55,482 nt of DNA. Origin: Candidatus Mailhella merdavium. GTDB taxonomy: Bacteria; Desulfobacterota; Desulfovibrionia; Desulfovibrionales; Desulfovibrionaceae. The position numbers and the translations under genes are program-made. The DNA lies in the NCBI GenBank assembly GCA_019119045.1, contig DWXS01000016.1, forward strand, positions 1 to 55,482, in the 5' to 3' direction. Positions 44,543-53,462 of this stretch are shown here, in pieces (position 1 is the first letter of the stretch; the number at the start of each line of letters is the position of its first letter). The notes beneath the pieces were generated by a model. The model did no database searches and was not told where the DNA came from. It saw nothing but the letters and a program-made list of their open reading frames with translations.

Positions 44543-46480
44543 TTATACATCCAGTCCGGCGTGCCAGCCCTGGTAGACGGCCGTGCCGATGGTGGACGGA
44601 CGCACGGCGTCGCCGATGACGCGCACAAAAGGAGCGGCGTCAAGCAGCGCGTCGTGTTTGCGGGAGCGTTGACCCACAGCGCAGATGACGGTCTCACCGC
44701 GAATGAGTTCTTCCTGCCCCTCGGCGTTGCGGCAGAGAAGCCCCTCCGGCGTGACGGCAAGTCCCGTATGAGAGGTGCGCACATCCACCAGCTTTTCAAG
44801 CATGCGCATCAGTATGGGGCGATGTCTGATATTGGCGTCGGGGGCGACTTCGGGACGCATTTCCACCAGTGTGACCTTTTTGCCTTCCTGCGCGAGGTGT
44901 ATGGCACATTCGCATCCGGCGAGTCCGCCGCCCAGCACGACCACGGTTTCAGCACATTCGGTGCTGCGGCGGTAATAGTCGTTGACCACAATGACGTTTT
45001 TTTCGTCCATGCCGGGCAGGGGCGGGACAATGGGTTCCGAACCCACCGCAATGATCAGTGCGTCGGCCTGTTCCTGTTCCGCATATGCGGGGGTGACTTC
45101 CGTATTCAGGCGGACTTCGACGCCTTCCAGTTCCATTTTCCGGGTCAGGGTAAGGCCGAGCTGGTACATTTCCTTCTTGAAGGGAATGGCCTGTTCGCTG
45201 CGCAGGATGCCGCCCGTTTCCGCTTCTTTTTCGCAGAGGATGACGCGGTGACCGCGTCGGGCCGCAGCAATGGCCGCAGCCATACCTCCGCAGCCTCCTC
45301 CGGCGATCAGAACTTTTTTTGCGCGGCGGGCAGGCAGTGCGGGAGCGTCCAGCTCGCGCCCTATGCGGGGGTTGACCGTGCAGCGGCGTGTGCCCGTGAG
45401 GGGGCGTTCCGCCATGCACACGAAGCAGCGCAGGCAGCGGGTGATTTCGTCGTCCCGACCTTCCATAACCTTGCCGGGGAGTTCCGGATCGGCGATGAGC
45501 GCGCGGGCCATTTCCACAACGTCCGCCTTGCCGGACGCGATGATTTCTTCCATCTGGGCGGGATCGTTGAGCGCGCCTACCGTGGCCACGGGCGTGCTGA
45601 CGTGTTTTTTGATTTCCGCGGCAAGATACACGTTGCAGCCGTGGTCGGAAAACATGGACGGATGGGTGTCGAAAAAGCCGAACTGGTAGGAGCCTGCGGA
45701 AACGTGAATGAGATCCGCCTTGCCGTCCAGCAGTTGCGCAATCTGGATACCGTCTTCCAGCGTGTAGCCGCCCTCAAAGAGTTCCGATCCGCTCATGCGC
45801 ACTTCTATGGGGAAGCCTTCGCCTACGGCCGCGCGCACGCTGTCCAGAACTTCCAGAAGCAATCTGGCCCGTCCGGTCAGGTCTCCGCCGTATTCGTCCG
45901 TGCGCTTGTTGAAATAGGGCGACAGGAACTGATTGATCAGCCAGCCGTGGCCGGCATGGATCATGAGCATTTCAAAACCGGCCCGTTTTGCCAGGGCGGC
46001 CTTTTCCGCATAGGATGCGACGATTTCGGCAATCTGTTCGCGGCTGAGAGCCTTTACGGGTCTGCCGTCGGAGCGTGTTCCGTCGCTGGGGCCGTATTGC
46101 GCAAGCCCCTGCTTTTTGTTCTTGTCTATCAGATAGGTGCCCGCATACTGCCCTGAATGGGAAAGTTCCACGCTGGGAATGGAGCCGTGGCGGCGTATGG
46201 CGTCGGCAATCATGGTGAATGCGGCCAGCGCACCGGGAGTCTGAAGATCAAGATGGAGCATGTGGGAGGCGTCCGTTTCGGGATGCACCACAAGTTCGCT
46301 TACGGTAACGTTGGCTGAACCGCCTCTGGCCCGGTTTTCGTAAAAAGCCCGTGAGCCTGGCCCGGGGCAACAGTCCCAGGTGATGTCCGTGGCTCCCGTG
46401 GGGGCGGCAAACATGCGATTGCGGAAGGTGACGCGCCCAAGCCTGATGGGCGCGCTCAAATGAGGATATTTTCTGATCAT
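44543..46480 (-). CDS. Old-yellow-enzyme-type NADH:flavin oxidoreductase with FAD/NAD domain (2-enoate reductase family)
   Basis: A 645-residue flavo-iron-sulfur enzyme. Residues about 1-340 are an FMN TIM barrel (IRLGRVTFRNRMFAAPT; HAGHGWLINQFLSPYFNKRTD with the His pair and Tyr). A Cys cluster CLRCFVCMAERPLTGTRRC binds a [4Fe-4S]. Residues about 390-640 are the FAD/NAD(P) reductase part (VLIAGGGCGGMAAAIAA; VVVLGGGLAGCECAIHL). Relatives include 2,4-dienoyl-CoA reductase, 2-enoate reductase and the bile-acid enzymes BaiCD/BaiH; the substrate here is unknown. It is flanked by direct copies of a dispersed repeat. Confidence 0.9.
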   Translation of the reverse strand: MIRKYPHLSAPIRLGRVTFRNRMFAAPTGATDITWDCCPGPGSRAFYENRARGGSANVTVSELVVHPETDASHMLHLDLQTPGALAAFTMIADAIRRHGSIPSVELSHSGQYAGTYLIDKNKKQGLAQYGPSDGTRSDGRPVKALSREQIAEIVASYAEKAALAKRAGFEMLMIHAGHGWLINQFLSPYFNKRTDEYGGDLTGRARLLLEVLDSVRAAVGEGFPIEVRMSGSELFEGGYTLEDGIQIAQLLDGKADLIHVSAGSYQFGFFDTHPSMFSDHGCNVYLAAEIKKHVSTPVATVGALNDPAQMEEIIASGKADVVEMARALIADPELPGKVMEGRDDEITRCLRCFVCMAERPLTGTRRCTVNPRIGRELDAPALPARRAKKVLIAGGGCGGMAAAIAAARRGHRVILCEKEAETGGILRSEQAIPFKKEMYQLGLTLTRKMELEGVEVRLNTEVTPAYAEQEQADALIIAVGSEPIVPPLPGMDEKNVIVVNDYYRRSTECAETVVVLGGGLAGCECAIHLAQEGKKVTLVEMRPEVAPDANIRHRPILMRMLEKLVDVRTSHTGLAVTPEGLLCRNAEGQEELIRGETVICAVGQRSRKHDALLDAAPFVRVIGDAVRPSTIGTAVYQGWHAGLDV

Positions 46481-46866
46481 GCGTATCTCCAGAAAGCAGA
46501 TATGGCGAAAGCCCGCGCAAGGTATGGCTTTCCTGCTGTACGGGAAGTATCACAGGAACGGAAATACCTTGTAAAGCCGAAACGGTAGTACGTCTGTTTG
46601 ATGAAAACAGACACATGATTTCAGAGCGTTTGCTCCTGAATATCTCCGCTTCTCAGAATACTCTGTTCCGGCTGGCAGTATTCACGCCTCCGCCGGAGCT
46701 TGCTCTGCCGATCTGTCTGTATGCTCTGCTGGCTACAGGCAAACCTCCACGGTGGGGGCTACTCCGCAACTGCATAAGGTTAGTGGGCGTCGTGGAGTAG
46801 CTCGCAATGTTTGGCTTCGAGAGTATGTTCAAACCGGAAATACGTTAGTAAAGGAATATATGCAGC
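46481..46866. other. Intergenic region with repeat copy B
   Basis: About 390 bases upstream of the enoate reductase gene. Repeat copy B fills 46668-46832, close to the 3' end of the proline-rich gene. A promoter for the reductase is expected here but I cannot place it. Confidence 0.5.
46668..46832 (+). repeat. Dispersed intergenic repeat, copy B
   Basis: It begins CCGGCTGGCAG like copy C and shares CGCCTCCGCCGGAGCTTG and GAGTATGTTCAA with copy A. The central block CTGTATGCTCTGCTGGCTACAGG resembles the CTGTA...TACAGG hairpin block of copy C. It has the same orientation as copy A, about 2.7 kb away. Confidence 0.75.
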
Positions 46867-47280
46867 TTAGGGACGGATCGGTACATAAATGTACACATCG
46901 CCTGCTCCCGGAGCCGGAATCAGTGAAGGCGGATAGGGCGGGGGCGGCGGTGTCGGCTGCCAGAGCGGCGGGAAAAGATAGAGACTGGGGCCGGGCGGAG
47001 GCGGGGCCGGACGGTAGCCGGGATGGGGCGGAGGCGGCCGATGCCCTGGGCGGGGCCATTTGGGAGGCTGATAATGCGGAGGACGAAAATCATGCCTGTC
47101 CGGTTTTCCCGGGCGATCTCCCCTGTCCGGCCCGGGTGACGGCGGATGTTTTATCTGAACGGAAGGAATGTTGTTTCCCGCATCGGCGCCCGGCTGAGAA
47201 AAATCCCGTGCGGACGCGCTGGTGGAAAGGACAAAGGCCAGAGCCACACCGAGCAGAACATGAACGTATGTGTTTTTCAT
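46867..47280 (-). CDS. Proline-rich exported protein of unknown function
   Basis: A 137-residue protein. A Sec signal peptide covers the first 25 or so residues (core VLLGVALAFVLSTSA, cleavage after ASA). The mature chain is extremely Pro-rich, with basic and aromatic residues between short Pro runs (FRPPHYQPPKWPRPGHRPPPP, then PGYRPAPPPPG), and is surely unfolded or polyproline-helical. It ends VYIYVPIRP. It may be an envelope spacer or peptidoglycan-binding tail; no family is recognised. A second, lipidated Pro/Ala-repeat protein is at 52928. A longer start at 47361 would not expose a signal peptide. Confidence 0.65.
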   Translation of the reverse strand: MKNTYVHVLLGVALAFVLSTSASARDFSQPGADAGNNIPSVQIKHPPSPGPDRGDRPGKPDRHDFRPPHYQPPKWPRPGHRPPPPHPGYRPAPPPPGPSLYLFPPLWQPTPPPPPYPPSLIPAPGAGDVYIYVPIRP

Positions 47281-47731
47281 TGGACTCGTCCTGATATGTT
47301 GAACATGAAGGAACGTGACGGGAACATTAATTATACAGGGTTTTCGGGCTGCGGTTGCCAATCTGCTTCCGTCAAGGCCGTTTCGGCGGAGAACCGGAAT
47401 GTGCAGGACTGAAGTGTCTCGGCAAAGGACTCTGACGGAGTCGAAACGTCGGAGCCTTCTTCCCCTGCCCGGCAGAGAACGGCTTTTTTGCGGAGCCTAT
47501 CGGGTTGTGTCCACAATAGCCGTCTCTTCCGTTTCGGGCAATGTCAAAGTTTAAGGTGAGATACATTGAACAGGGAGGCACAGAAGGCAGGCGGAACGAC
47601 GGCTATTCCCTTTTCCGGGGAAGGGCCGCGTCGGCATATTGCCGACGGATATCGCACCGTCGGAACGCTGTGGCGGCGAATTGTTCCGCAGAGGGTGCGG
47701 CGCGAGATCTCCGGGGCCGGGCTGCCGGGAA
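47281..47731. other. Intergenic region, nothing identified
   Basis: About 450 bases between the proline-rich gene start and the hisF stop, both on the minus strand. Short open frames on both strands lack ribosome binding sites and family motifs. It presumably contains the promoter of the proline-rich gene. Confidence 0.4.
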
Positions 47732-48517
47732 TCAGACCTTGCGCACGGTGACCCCGTGTTCGGCCATATACTGTTTGAGGGAGGGGATATCATATTCCCC
47801 GTAATGCACCATGGAGGCGACAAGTACGGCGGAGGCATGGCCTTCCGTTACGGCGTCCACCAGATGTTCCGGTTTGCCAGCTCCGCCCGACGCGATGACG
47901 GGTACGCCGACGGCATCCGCAATCATCCTCGTCAGGGTAAGTTCGTAGCCTTCCTTTGTGCCGTCCGCGTCGATGGAGTTGATGCAGAATTCTCCTGCGC
48001 CCAGACCTTCGCAGCGTTTTGCCCAGTCCAGCGCGTCCAGCCCCGTGGGGGTGCGCCCGCCGTGAATGACGACTTCATACCCGGAAGGCTGGGCCGGATT
48101 TTTTCCCACCTTTTTCACGTCCATGCCCACCACTATGGCCTGTGAACCGAAGGCCAGCGCGCCATGGGAAATAAGTTCCGGAGTCTTTACCGCGGCGGAG
48201 TTGAGCGAAACTTTTTCCGCGCCGGCCAGCAGTACGGCGCGCATGTCCTCCACGCTGGAAATGCCGCCTCCCACGGAGAAGGGAATGAAGATTTCCTGCG
48301 CCACGCGGGCTACGACATCAAGAAAGATGCCCCGCCCTTCGGCGGAGGCGGTAATATCATAAAAGACGATTTCATCCGCACCCTGTTCATAGTAGCGGCG
48401 CGCCGTGGCTACAGGATCGCCGATATCCTTGTTGCCCAGAAATTTTATGCCCTTGGTCAGGCGACCGTCGCGCACGTCCAGACAGGGAATGAGTCGTTTG
48501 CAGAGGGAACTAGGCAT
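47732..48517 (-). CDS. hisF: Imidazole glycerol phosphate synthase cyclase subunit
   Basis: A 261-residue TIM barrel that uses ammonia from HisH to turn PRFAR into imidazole glycerol phosphate and AICAR, linking histidine and purine synthesis. Both catalytic Asp are visible: [15 protein letters not shown] (near residue 11) and [15 protein letters not shown] (near 130). Phosphate loops PFSVGGGIS and [11 protein letters not shown] are present. ATG 48517 overlaps the hisH end by 8 bases; an upstream start at 48643 lies deep inside hisH. Confidence 0.96.
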   Translation of the reverse strand: MPSSLCKRLIPCLDVRDGRLTKGIKFLGNKDIGDPVATARRYYEQGADEIVFYDITASAEGRGIFLDVVARVAQEIFIPFSVGGGISSVEDMRAVLLAGAEKVSLNSAAVKTPELISHGALAFGSQAIVVGMDVKKVGKNPAQPSGYEVVIHGGRTPTGLDALDWAKRCEGLGAGEFCINSIDADGTKEGYELTLTRMIADAVGVPVIASGGAGKPEHLVDAVTEGHASAVLVASMVHYGEYDIPSLKQYMAEHGVTVRKV

Positions 48518-49157
48518 GAGGAGCCTCGCTGTGGGCATGGCAGTAATCATAAAAATTGCGCAGCAGGCGCAGTCCGGCGGGACCGCTTTTTTCTGGATGG
48601 AACTGGGCGGCCCACAGGCCGGGGCGACCGAACACGGCGGCAAAGGTTCCTCCGTAGTCGCAGTCTGCCAGAATCAGCGAAGGAGCCGGCACGGGGTAGT
48701 AACTGTGGACAAAATAAAAGGGCGTCCCGTCTTCTATGCCCTCGAACAGCGGGCAGTCCTTCTGTTTGAAATGCAGGGCGTTCCAGCCCATATGGGGGAT
48801 GCGCAGAGGCTCTCCGCCGTCTTTTTTCGCAGGATCGAAGCGGCGGCAGACCCCGGGCAGAATGCCGAGGGTGCGGGTATCGTTTTCCTCGCTGTGTTCG
48901 AGGAGAATCTGACAGCCGAGACAAACTCCGAGCAGCGGTTTGCCGGACGCTACAAGCTCGCGGAGCAGCGCGTCGAGGCCTGTATCGCGCAGATGCCCCA
49001 TGGCCTGCCCTGCGGCCCCTACGCCGGGGAAGATGATCCCGGAAGCGGAAGAAAGTTCGGAAGGCGAGGAGGTGATGCGCGCGGGAAGCGAAAGAGCGGA
49101 CAGGGCTCGCAGAACACTGGTCTGGTTGCCTGCCTTGTAATCAAGTATGGCCAGCAT
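48510..49157 (-). CDS. hisH: Imidazole glycerol phosphate synthase glutaminase subunit
   Basis: A 215-residue class I glutamine amidotransferase that feeds ammonia through the HisF barrel. The nucleophile Cys is in [17 protein letters not shown], the His-Glu pair in [14 protein letters not shown], and the start [19 protein letters not shown] is canonical. ATG 49157 was chosen because the family starts there and an AAAGG site precedes it. hisH-hisF form a two-gene unit; no other his genes are in the window. Confidence 0.95.
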   Translation of the reverse strand: MLAILDYKAGNQTSVLRALSALSLPARITSSPSELSSASGIIFPGVGAAGQAMGHLRDTGLDALLRELVASGKPLLGVCLGCQILLEHSEENDTRTLGILPGVCRRFDPAKKDGGEPLRIPHMGWNALHFKQKDCPLFEGIEDGTPFYFVHSYYPVPAPSLILADCDYGGTFAAVFGRPGLWAAQFHPEKSGPAGLRLLRNFYDYCHAHSEAPHA

Positions 49158-49241
49158 GGAAAAGCCTTTGGCTGGAGTGGAGAAGAGAAAAATATAGATC
49201 CCCTCAGCGGAGCTTGGCAAGAGGAGTGCAGAGCAATAAAA

Positions 49242-49293
49242 AAAACGGCTCCGGACGCAGGGCCGTATCGCCGTGCATCCGAAGCCGTTTTTT
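49242..49293 (-). terminator. Terminator downstream of the TPR gene
   Basis: AAAACGGCTTCGGATGCA and TGCGTCCGGAGCCGTTTT pair with a few wobbles around a 14-base loop, and T8 follows on the minus strand. The same stem has T6 on the plus side, so it could act in both directions. It separates the TPR gene from hisH. Confidence 0.85.
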
Positions 49294-49312
49294 CGGCGCA
49301 GTTGCTCAGAAT

Positions 49313-49873
49313 TTACGCCGCAATATAGTCGTACAGCTGCTGTGCATTGGAATTGCTGGGATTGGCGGCCAGCACTTCGCTCAGATACTTGCGGGCTTCG
49401 TCTTTGCGATCGAGGGAAACCAGGCATCCGGCAAGGGTGATGCGGGTGTTTTCTTCGTTGGTGGCATCCAGATTGGCGGAAAGATAGGGAAGGATGTCTT
49501 CCACACGATGCAGCGTATAGCCTTCCTTCACCAGGCAGCCCAGAGCAACGGCATTGGCAGGATTGATGTCCAGAGCGCGTCCGAACAGGGAGAAGGCTTT
49601 TTCATGATCGTTCTGGTTCATGTGTACCAGTCCCAGACCGGTCAGAGCCTTGTCGCTTTCCTGAATGGACATGGCCTTGTTGTAGTTGGTCAGCGCGCTG
49701 TCCATATCGCCGCGCTGCATGGCGATGGTAGCCAGTCCCATGTAGGGAGCGGACTGATCTTCGCTGCTCTCGGCGGCTTTGGTGTAATAATCTTCGGCTT
49801 TATCCAGCTCGCCCATGAACAGGTAGCATTCGCCGAGTTCCTTGTTGATTTCGTAGTCCAGTTGGTTGCTCAT
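49313..49873 (-). CDS. Tetratricopeptide-repeat protein
   Basis: A 186-residue soluble protein built almost wholly of TPR helices: [59 protein letters not shown] and a last repeat [17 protein letters not shown]. No catalytic domain or signal peptide is present, so it is likely an adaptor. ATG 49873 has AAGGGG 7 bases upstream. It is divergent from polA across an AT-rich region of about 320 bases. The partner is unknown. Confidence 0.85.
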   Translation of the reverse strand: MSNQLDYEINKELGECYLFMGELDKAEDYYTKAAESSEDQSAPYMGLATIAMQRGDMDSALTNYNKAMSIQESDKALTGLGLVHMNQNDHEKAFSLFGRALDINPANAVALGCLVKEGYTLHRVEDILPYLSANLDATNEENTRITLAGCLVSLDRKDEARKYLSEVLAANPSNSNAQQLYDYIAA

Positions 49874-50191
49874 GGCGTTCCCCTTATGAGATGAAAATGC
49901 GTATCGCCGGCGGAACCTGCGATATGACTCTCTCCTTTGCATGATATGTGCCTTTATTTATTTATTTAGTAATTTCAACATATTATTCATATTCTCAAAA
50001 AAGTTGCGGAAATTTTGTCATTCTTCCGACGAGCCGGAAAGCCGGAAAAATGCAACTCCGTACCGTTTTGGGGGGGAAAGGCGGAAAAAAATGCCGCCGT
50101 ATCGCGGGATACCCTCCCCGTTTTCGGAACTTGTGAATGATGCGGCTTGAAGCTAGAATGAAGAAATCAATCCTTCATCCCAGGAGTGTTC
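49874..50191. other. Divergent intergenic region between the TPR gene and polA
   Basis: About 320 bases. The left half is very AT-rich (TTTATTTATTTATTTAG around 49950), suiting promoters of the TPR gene. The right half has G/C runs (GGGGGGGAAAGGCGGAAAAAAA). No gene is seen. Confidence 0.4.
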
Positions 50192-52876
50192 ATGTCTCTG
50201 AAGCAGCGTCTGGGCTTCGACGTCGACCCCCTGTATCTTATGGACGGCACGGCTTTTCTGTTCCGCGGCTTTTTTGCCAATGCCGCCATGTCCCGTTCCG
50301 ACGGGCTGGCCACGGGCGCGCTGTATATTGTGGGCAGGGTGCTGCTCAAACTGTTCAGGGAAGAGCGTCCGTCCTATTTTGCCTTCATTCTTGACGGGCC
50401 GGGCAAGCATTTCCGCCATGAGCTTCTGCCCACCTACAAGGCCAATCGTCCCGCTCCGCCCGAAGGGCTGATTGCTCAGATCGAGCCGATGAAGCGCATG
50501 GTTGCTTCCTTCGGGCTGCGCTGCATTGTTTCGGAAGGCTGCGAGGCTGACGACTGCATTGCCTCGCTTGCCGCACGCGGCCGGGAAGAAAGGCCCGTGG
50601 TGATCATAGGTATGGACAAGGATTTGCGTCAGTGTCTTGCGCCGAACGTGGTGCTCTGGGATCCTGCCTCCCGCGAGGAAAAACTGATCACGCTGGATTC
50701 CTTCCGGGAACAGACGGGACTGGAACCTTCCCAGTGGCCGGACGTGCAGGCTCTGATCGGCGATTCCAGCGACAACGTGCCCGGCGTGCGCGGTATCGGG
50801 GAAAAGACGGCGGAAAAACTGTTCCGCGATTTTCCTTCTCTGGAGTATCTGCGCGATCATATGGACGAGGTGCCGTCCTCCGTCCGTAAGAAACTGGAAG
50901 GCAATGAAGAAGCCATGTTCCTGTACCGGGAGCTGACCCGCCTGAATACGGAATGCTGTACGGATGTAGGGATTGATGATCTCCGTGTGCGGCCTCTGCC
51001 TGGCGAACGTCCCGGGCAGCTTGCGCTGAGTTTTCTGCGCGAATATGAAATGGGGTCCCTTCAGCGGGAACTTTCCGCTCTGATGCAGCGCGGTCTGGTG
51101 GATACGGAAGGCTCGCGCACAGACGGAAGCGGGGTGCCGGAAAGAGCGGGGGAACAGCTCTCTTTGCTGTCCGTCCCGGTACGAAAAACGGAGCTTCTGC
51201 CCCGGGTGACGGATGCAGCTCTTCTTCCTTCCTGTGCGGGAAAGCCGGTGGCTCTGACGCCCCCGCCCTTTTCCATGCTTGCCGGACGGCGGGACGGCAA
51301 CGCTCTTGTCGCGTCCATACGCGAAGAGAACGGGACGGAGAAGGAATATCTGTACGAAGGATCGCAGGCCGCGCTTGCGGCATGGGCTGCGGGAGCCTCC
51401 GGGCTGGTGACGCCGGACGTGAAGAGGCTGCTGCGCGGGAAAAGCGCGTGGAAGCAGATTCCGCCCGCCCGCTGGTTTGATCTGGGGCTGGCCGCCTATC
51501 TGCTTGCTCCCGAGGATCGGGATTACGGCTGGCCGCGACTCTCTTCGCGTCATGCGGAGGCAACGGGACTTGATCCGGAGAGGCCGGGACTTTTAGCCTT
51601 CAGCCTGCATGACGACTTGAAGAAGAGGCTGGCGGCGGCGGATCTTGAACGTCTGCTCCTGACCATAGAACAGCCGCTGACGCGCGTCCTCGCCGACATG
51701 GAAGAGACGGGAGTATGTGTGGATCTTGCCGCGCTCGACGCCTTTCTTCAGGAGGTGCAGCACGATCTGGATCAGCTCACCGCCGATATTTATGAGGCTG
51801 CGGGCGGCCCCTTCAATATTCGTTCCGCCCAGCAGATGGGAGAAGTGTTGTTCAAACGTCTCGGTCTGACGGCGCCGAAATCCACAAAGGGCGGACAGGC
51901 CTCTACTTCGCAGGACGTACTGGAAAAACTTTCCGGACGTCATGCCGTGGTGGACAGAGTGCTGGAGTTTCGCAAGCTGGAGAAAATGCGCTCCACCTAT
52001 CTTGAGCCTCTGCCCCGTCATGCCGGGCCGGACGGGCGCATTCATACCACCTTCAATCAGACCGCCACGGCTACGGGGCGTCTTTCCTCCAGCAATCCCA
52101 ACCTTCAGAATATCCCCGTCCGGGGCGACATGGGGCGCAGAATGCGCTCCTGTTTCATCGCCGGTCCGGGCAGGATACTGGTGTCTGCGGACTATTCCCA
52201 GATAGAGCTGCGCGTACTGGCTCATTATTCGCAGGATTCCACGCTGCTGGCGGCCTTCCGCAACGGAGAGGATATTCACACCAGAACGGCGGCATTGCTT
52301 AATGATATTGAGCCTTCAGCCGTGACTGCGGATCAGCGGCGCGGCGCAAAGACCATCAATTTCGGCCTCATCTACGGTATGGGAGCGCGCAAGCTGGCCG
52401 GAGAACTGGGAATTTCTCTTGCGGAAGCGCGGGAGTTCATGGATCGCTATTTCGCCCGCTTTGCCCGTATCAGAGAATTTTATGATCGCGTGGAGGAGGA
52501 TGCGCGCTCCCAGGGCTATGTGACCACCATGGCCGATCGCCGTCGTCCTCTGCCGGACATGCATTCCCAGAGCGCACAGTCCCGCGCGCTGGCGGAACGT
52601 CAGGCCGTGAACACCCTGATTCAGGGCAGTGCGGCGGATATCATCAAACTGGCGATGCTGGCCGTGCATGAGGATGAAAAACTGCGTTCCCTTTCCGCAA
52701 GGCTTATCCTTCAGGTGCATGACGAGCTTCTGCTGGAAGTGCCGGAAGAGTACGGGCAGGAGGCGGGGGAACGTCTTGCCGCGCTCATGAGCAATCTGGA
52801 AAACAGAGGCGTGCATCTGGACGTGCCGCTGGTGGTGGACTGGGGAGTTGCACATGACTGGGGCGCGGCGCACTGA
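50192..52876 (+). CDS. polA: DNA polymerase I
   Basis: An 894-residue repair and Okazaki-processing polymerase. The N-terminal 5'-nuclease domain (about 1-290) shows LYLMDGTAFLFRGFF, EGCEADDCIASLAARG, IGMDKDLRQCL and IGDSSDNVPGVRGIGEKTA. The middle region (about 330-500) has the size of a 3'-5' exonuclease domain, but the metal-binding D-x-E is not visible, so proofreading is probably lost, as in many bacteria. The C-terminal polymerase has motif A LVSADYSQIELRVLAHYS, finger motif RRGAKTINFGLIYGMG and motif C LQVHDELLLEVP. ATG 50192 has AGGAG 6 bases upstream; GTG 50186 is too close to it. Confidence 0.97.
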   Translation: MSLKQRLGFDVDPLYLMDGTAFLFRGFFANAAMSRSDGLATGALYIVGRVLLKLFREERPSYFAFILDGPGKHFRHELLPTYKANRPAPPEGLIAQIEPMKRMVASFGLRCIVSEGCEADDCIASLAARGREERPVVIIGMDKDLRQCLAPNVVLWDPASREEKLITLDSFREQTGLEPSQWPDVQALIGDSSDNVPGVRGIGEKTAEKLFRDFPSLEYLRDHMDEVPSSVRKKLEGNEEAMFLYRELTRLNTECCTDVGIDDLRVRPLPGERPGQLALSFLREYEMGSLQRELSALMQRGLVDTEGSRTDGSGVPERAGEQLSLLSVPVRKTELLPRVTDAALLPSCAGKPVALTPPPFSMLAGRRDGNALVASIREENGTEKEYLYEGSQAALAAWAAGASGLVTPDVKRLLRGKSAWKQIPPARWFDLGLAAYLLAPEDRDYGWPRLSSRHAEATGLDPERPGLLAFSLHDDLKKRLAAADLERLLLTIEQPLTRVLADMEETGVCVDLAALDAFLQEVQHDLDQLTADIYEAAGGPFNIRSAQQMGEVLFKRLGLTAPKSTKGGQASTSQDVLEKLSGRHAVVDRVLEFRKLEKMRSTYLEPLPRHAGPDGRIHTTFNQTATATGRLSSSNPNLQNIPVRGDMGRRMRSCFIAGPGRILVSADYSQIELRVLAHYSQDSTLLAAFRNGEDIHTRTAALLNDIEPSAVTADQRRGAKTINFGLIYGMGARKLAGELGISLAEAREFMDRYFARFARIREFYDRVEEDARSQGYVTTMADRRRPLPDMHSQSAQSRALAERQAVNTLIQGSAADIIKLAMLAVHEDEKLRSLSARLILQVHDELLLEVPEEYGQEAGERLAALMSNLENRGVHLDVPLVVDWGVAHDWGAAH

Positions 52877-52927
52877 CTTGACATGCGTCCGTTGCGCAGT
52901 AAGTGTCTTGACGACAAGGAGAATCCC

Positions 52928-53131
52928 ATGAGGCATATAATCCTCGTTCTGCTGATAGGAATCATTCTGGCGCTTGCGGGCTGCTGGTACGGGCATCCCG
53001 GCCCGCATTCCGGACCCGGATATTTCCGTCCTGCGCCCGCTCCGGGGCATGTTCGCCCTGCGCCCGCTCCGCAGCACTTCCGTCCTGCACCCGGGCATTA
53101 TCGCCCTGCTCCGGGAGCGCACTGGCGTTGA
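52928..53131 (+). CDS. Small lipoprotein with Arg-Pro-Ala-Pro repeats
   Basis: A 67-residue protein with a lipoprotein signal peptide (core IILVLLIGIILALAG, lipobox LALAG-C). The mature chain is a low-complexity tail of repeating R-P-A-P units: FRPAPAPGHVRPAPAPQHF, then RPAPGHYRPAPGAHWR. AAGGAG lies about 7 bases before ATG 52928. It follows polA by 51 bases. Such tails often reach into or span peptidoglycan, but no family is recognised and the function is unknown. Confidence 0.7.
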   Translation: MRHIILVLLIGIILALAGCWYGHPGPHSGPGYFRPAPAPGHVRPAPAPQHFRPAPGHYRPAPGAHWR

Positions 53132-53462
53132 TGCCGGTCTGTTCCTGAAGATGGCCGGAGTTCCGCTCCCGTAATTTCCGGCACGGCTGAAGCTGCACCG
53201 GAAGAAAATTTGTCCGCCTTGCAGCCTGCCCCGGTCGCTTCGGCCCGCGTTTTCGGCATGAAGCGGACAATGCGGGGGAGGGCGTTACGTCCTTTGCGGC
53301 TCTCGAGGCCGTCGGATCGAGACGCCCGGGCAGCACCTTTCCGTCCGTCGGACGGAAAGATGGGACTGTCCCGGCCGTTTCGCGGATTCCCATGCCGGAC
53401 GTATGGGAAGAGATGAGGATATCTGTCCCGTCGATGAAATTTAAACAAACGAGTATAACCGA
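53132..53462. other. Intergenic region between the lipoprotein gene and ugd
   Basis: About 330 bases. It contains a perfect 10-bp hairpin CTTTCCGTCC/GGACGGAAAG (53337-53359) without a T tract. No gene is seen; open frames here are continuations or shadows. Confidence 0.4.

Noticed and set aside
44525..46156. 543-codon plus-strand frame opposite the enoate reductase
   Set aside because: Antisense to a gene with FMN, Fe-S and FAD motifs; no recognisable motifs of its own.
50520..51600. Several minus-strand frames opposite polA
   Set aside because: Arg/Pro-rich shadow composition; polA domains cover the whole region on the plus strand.
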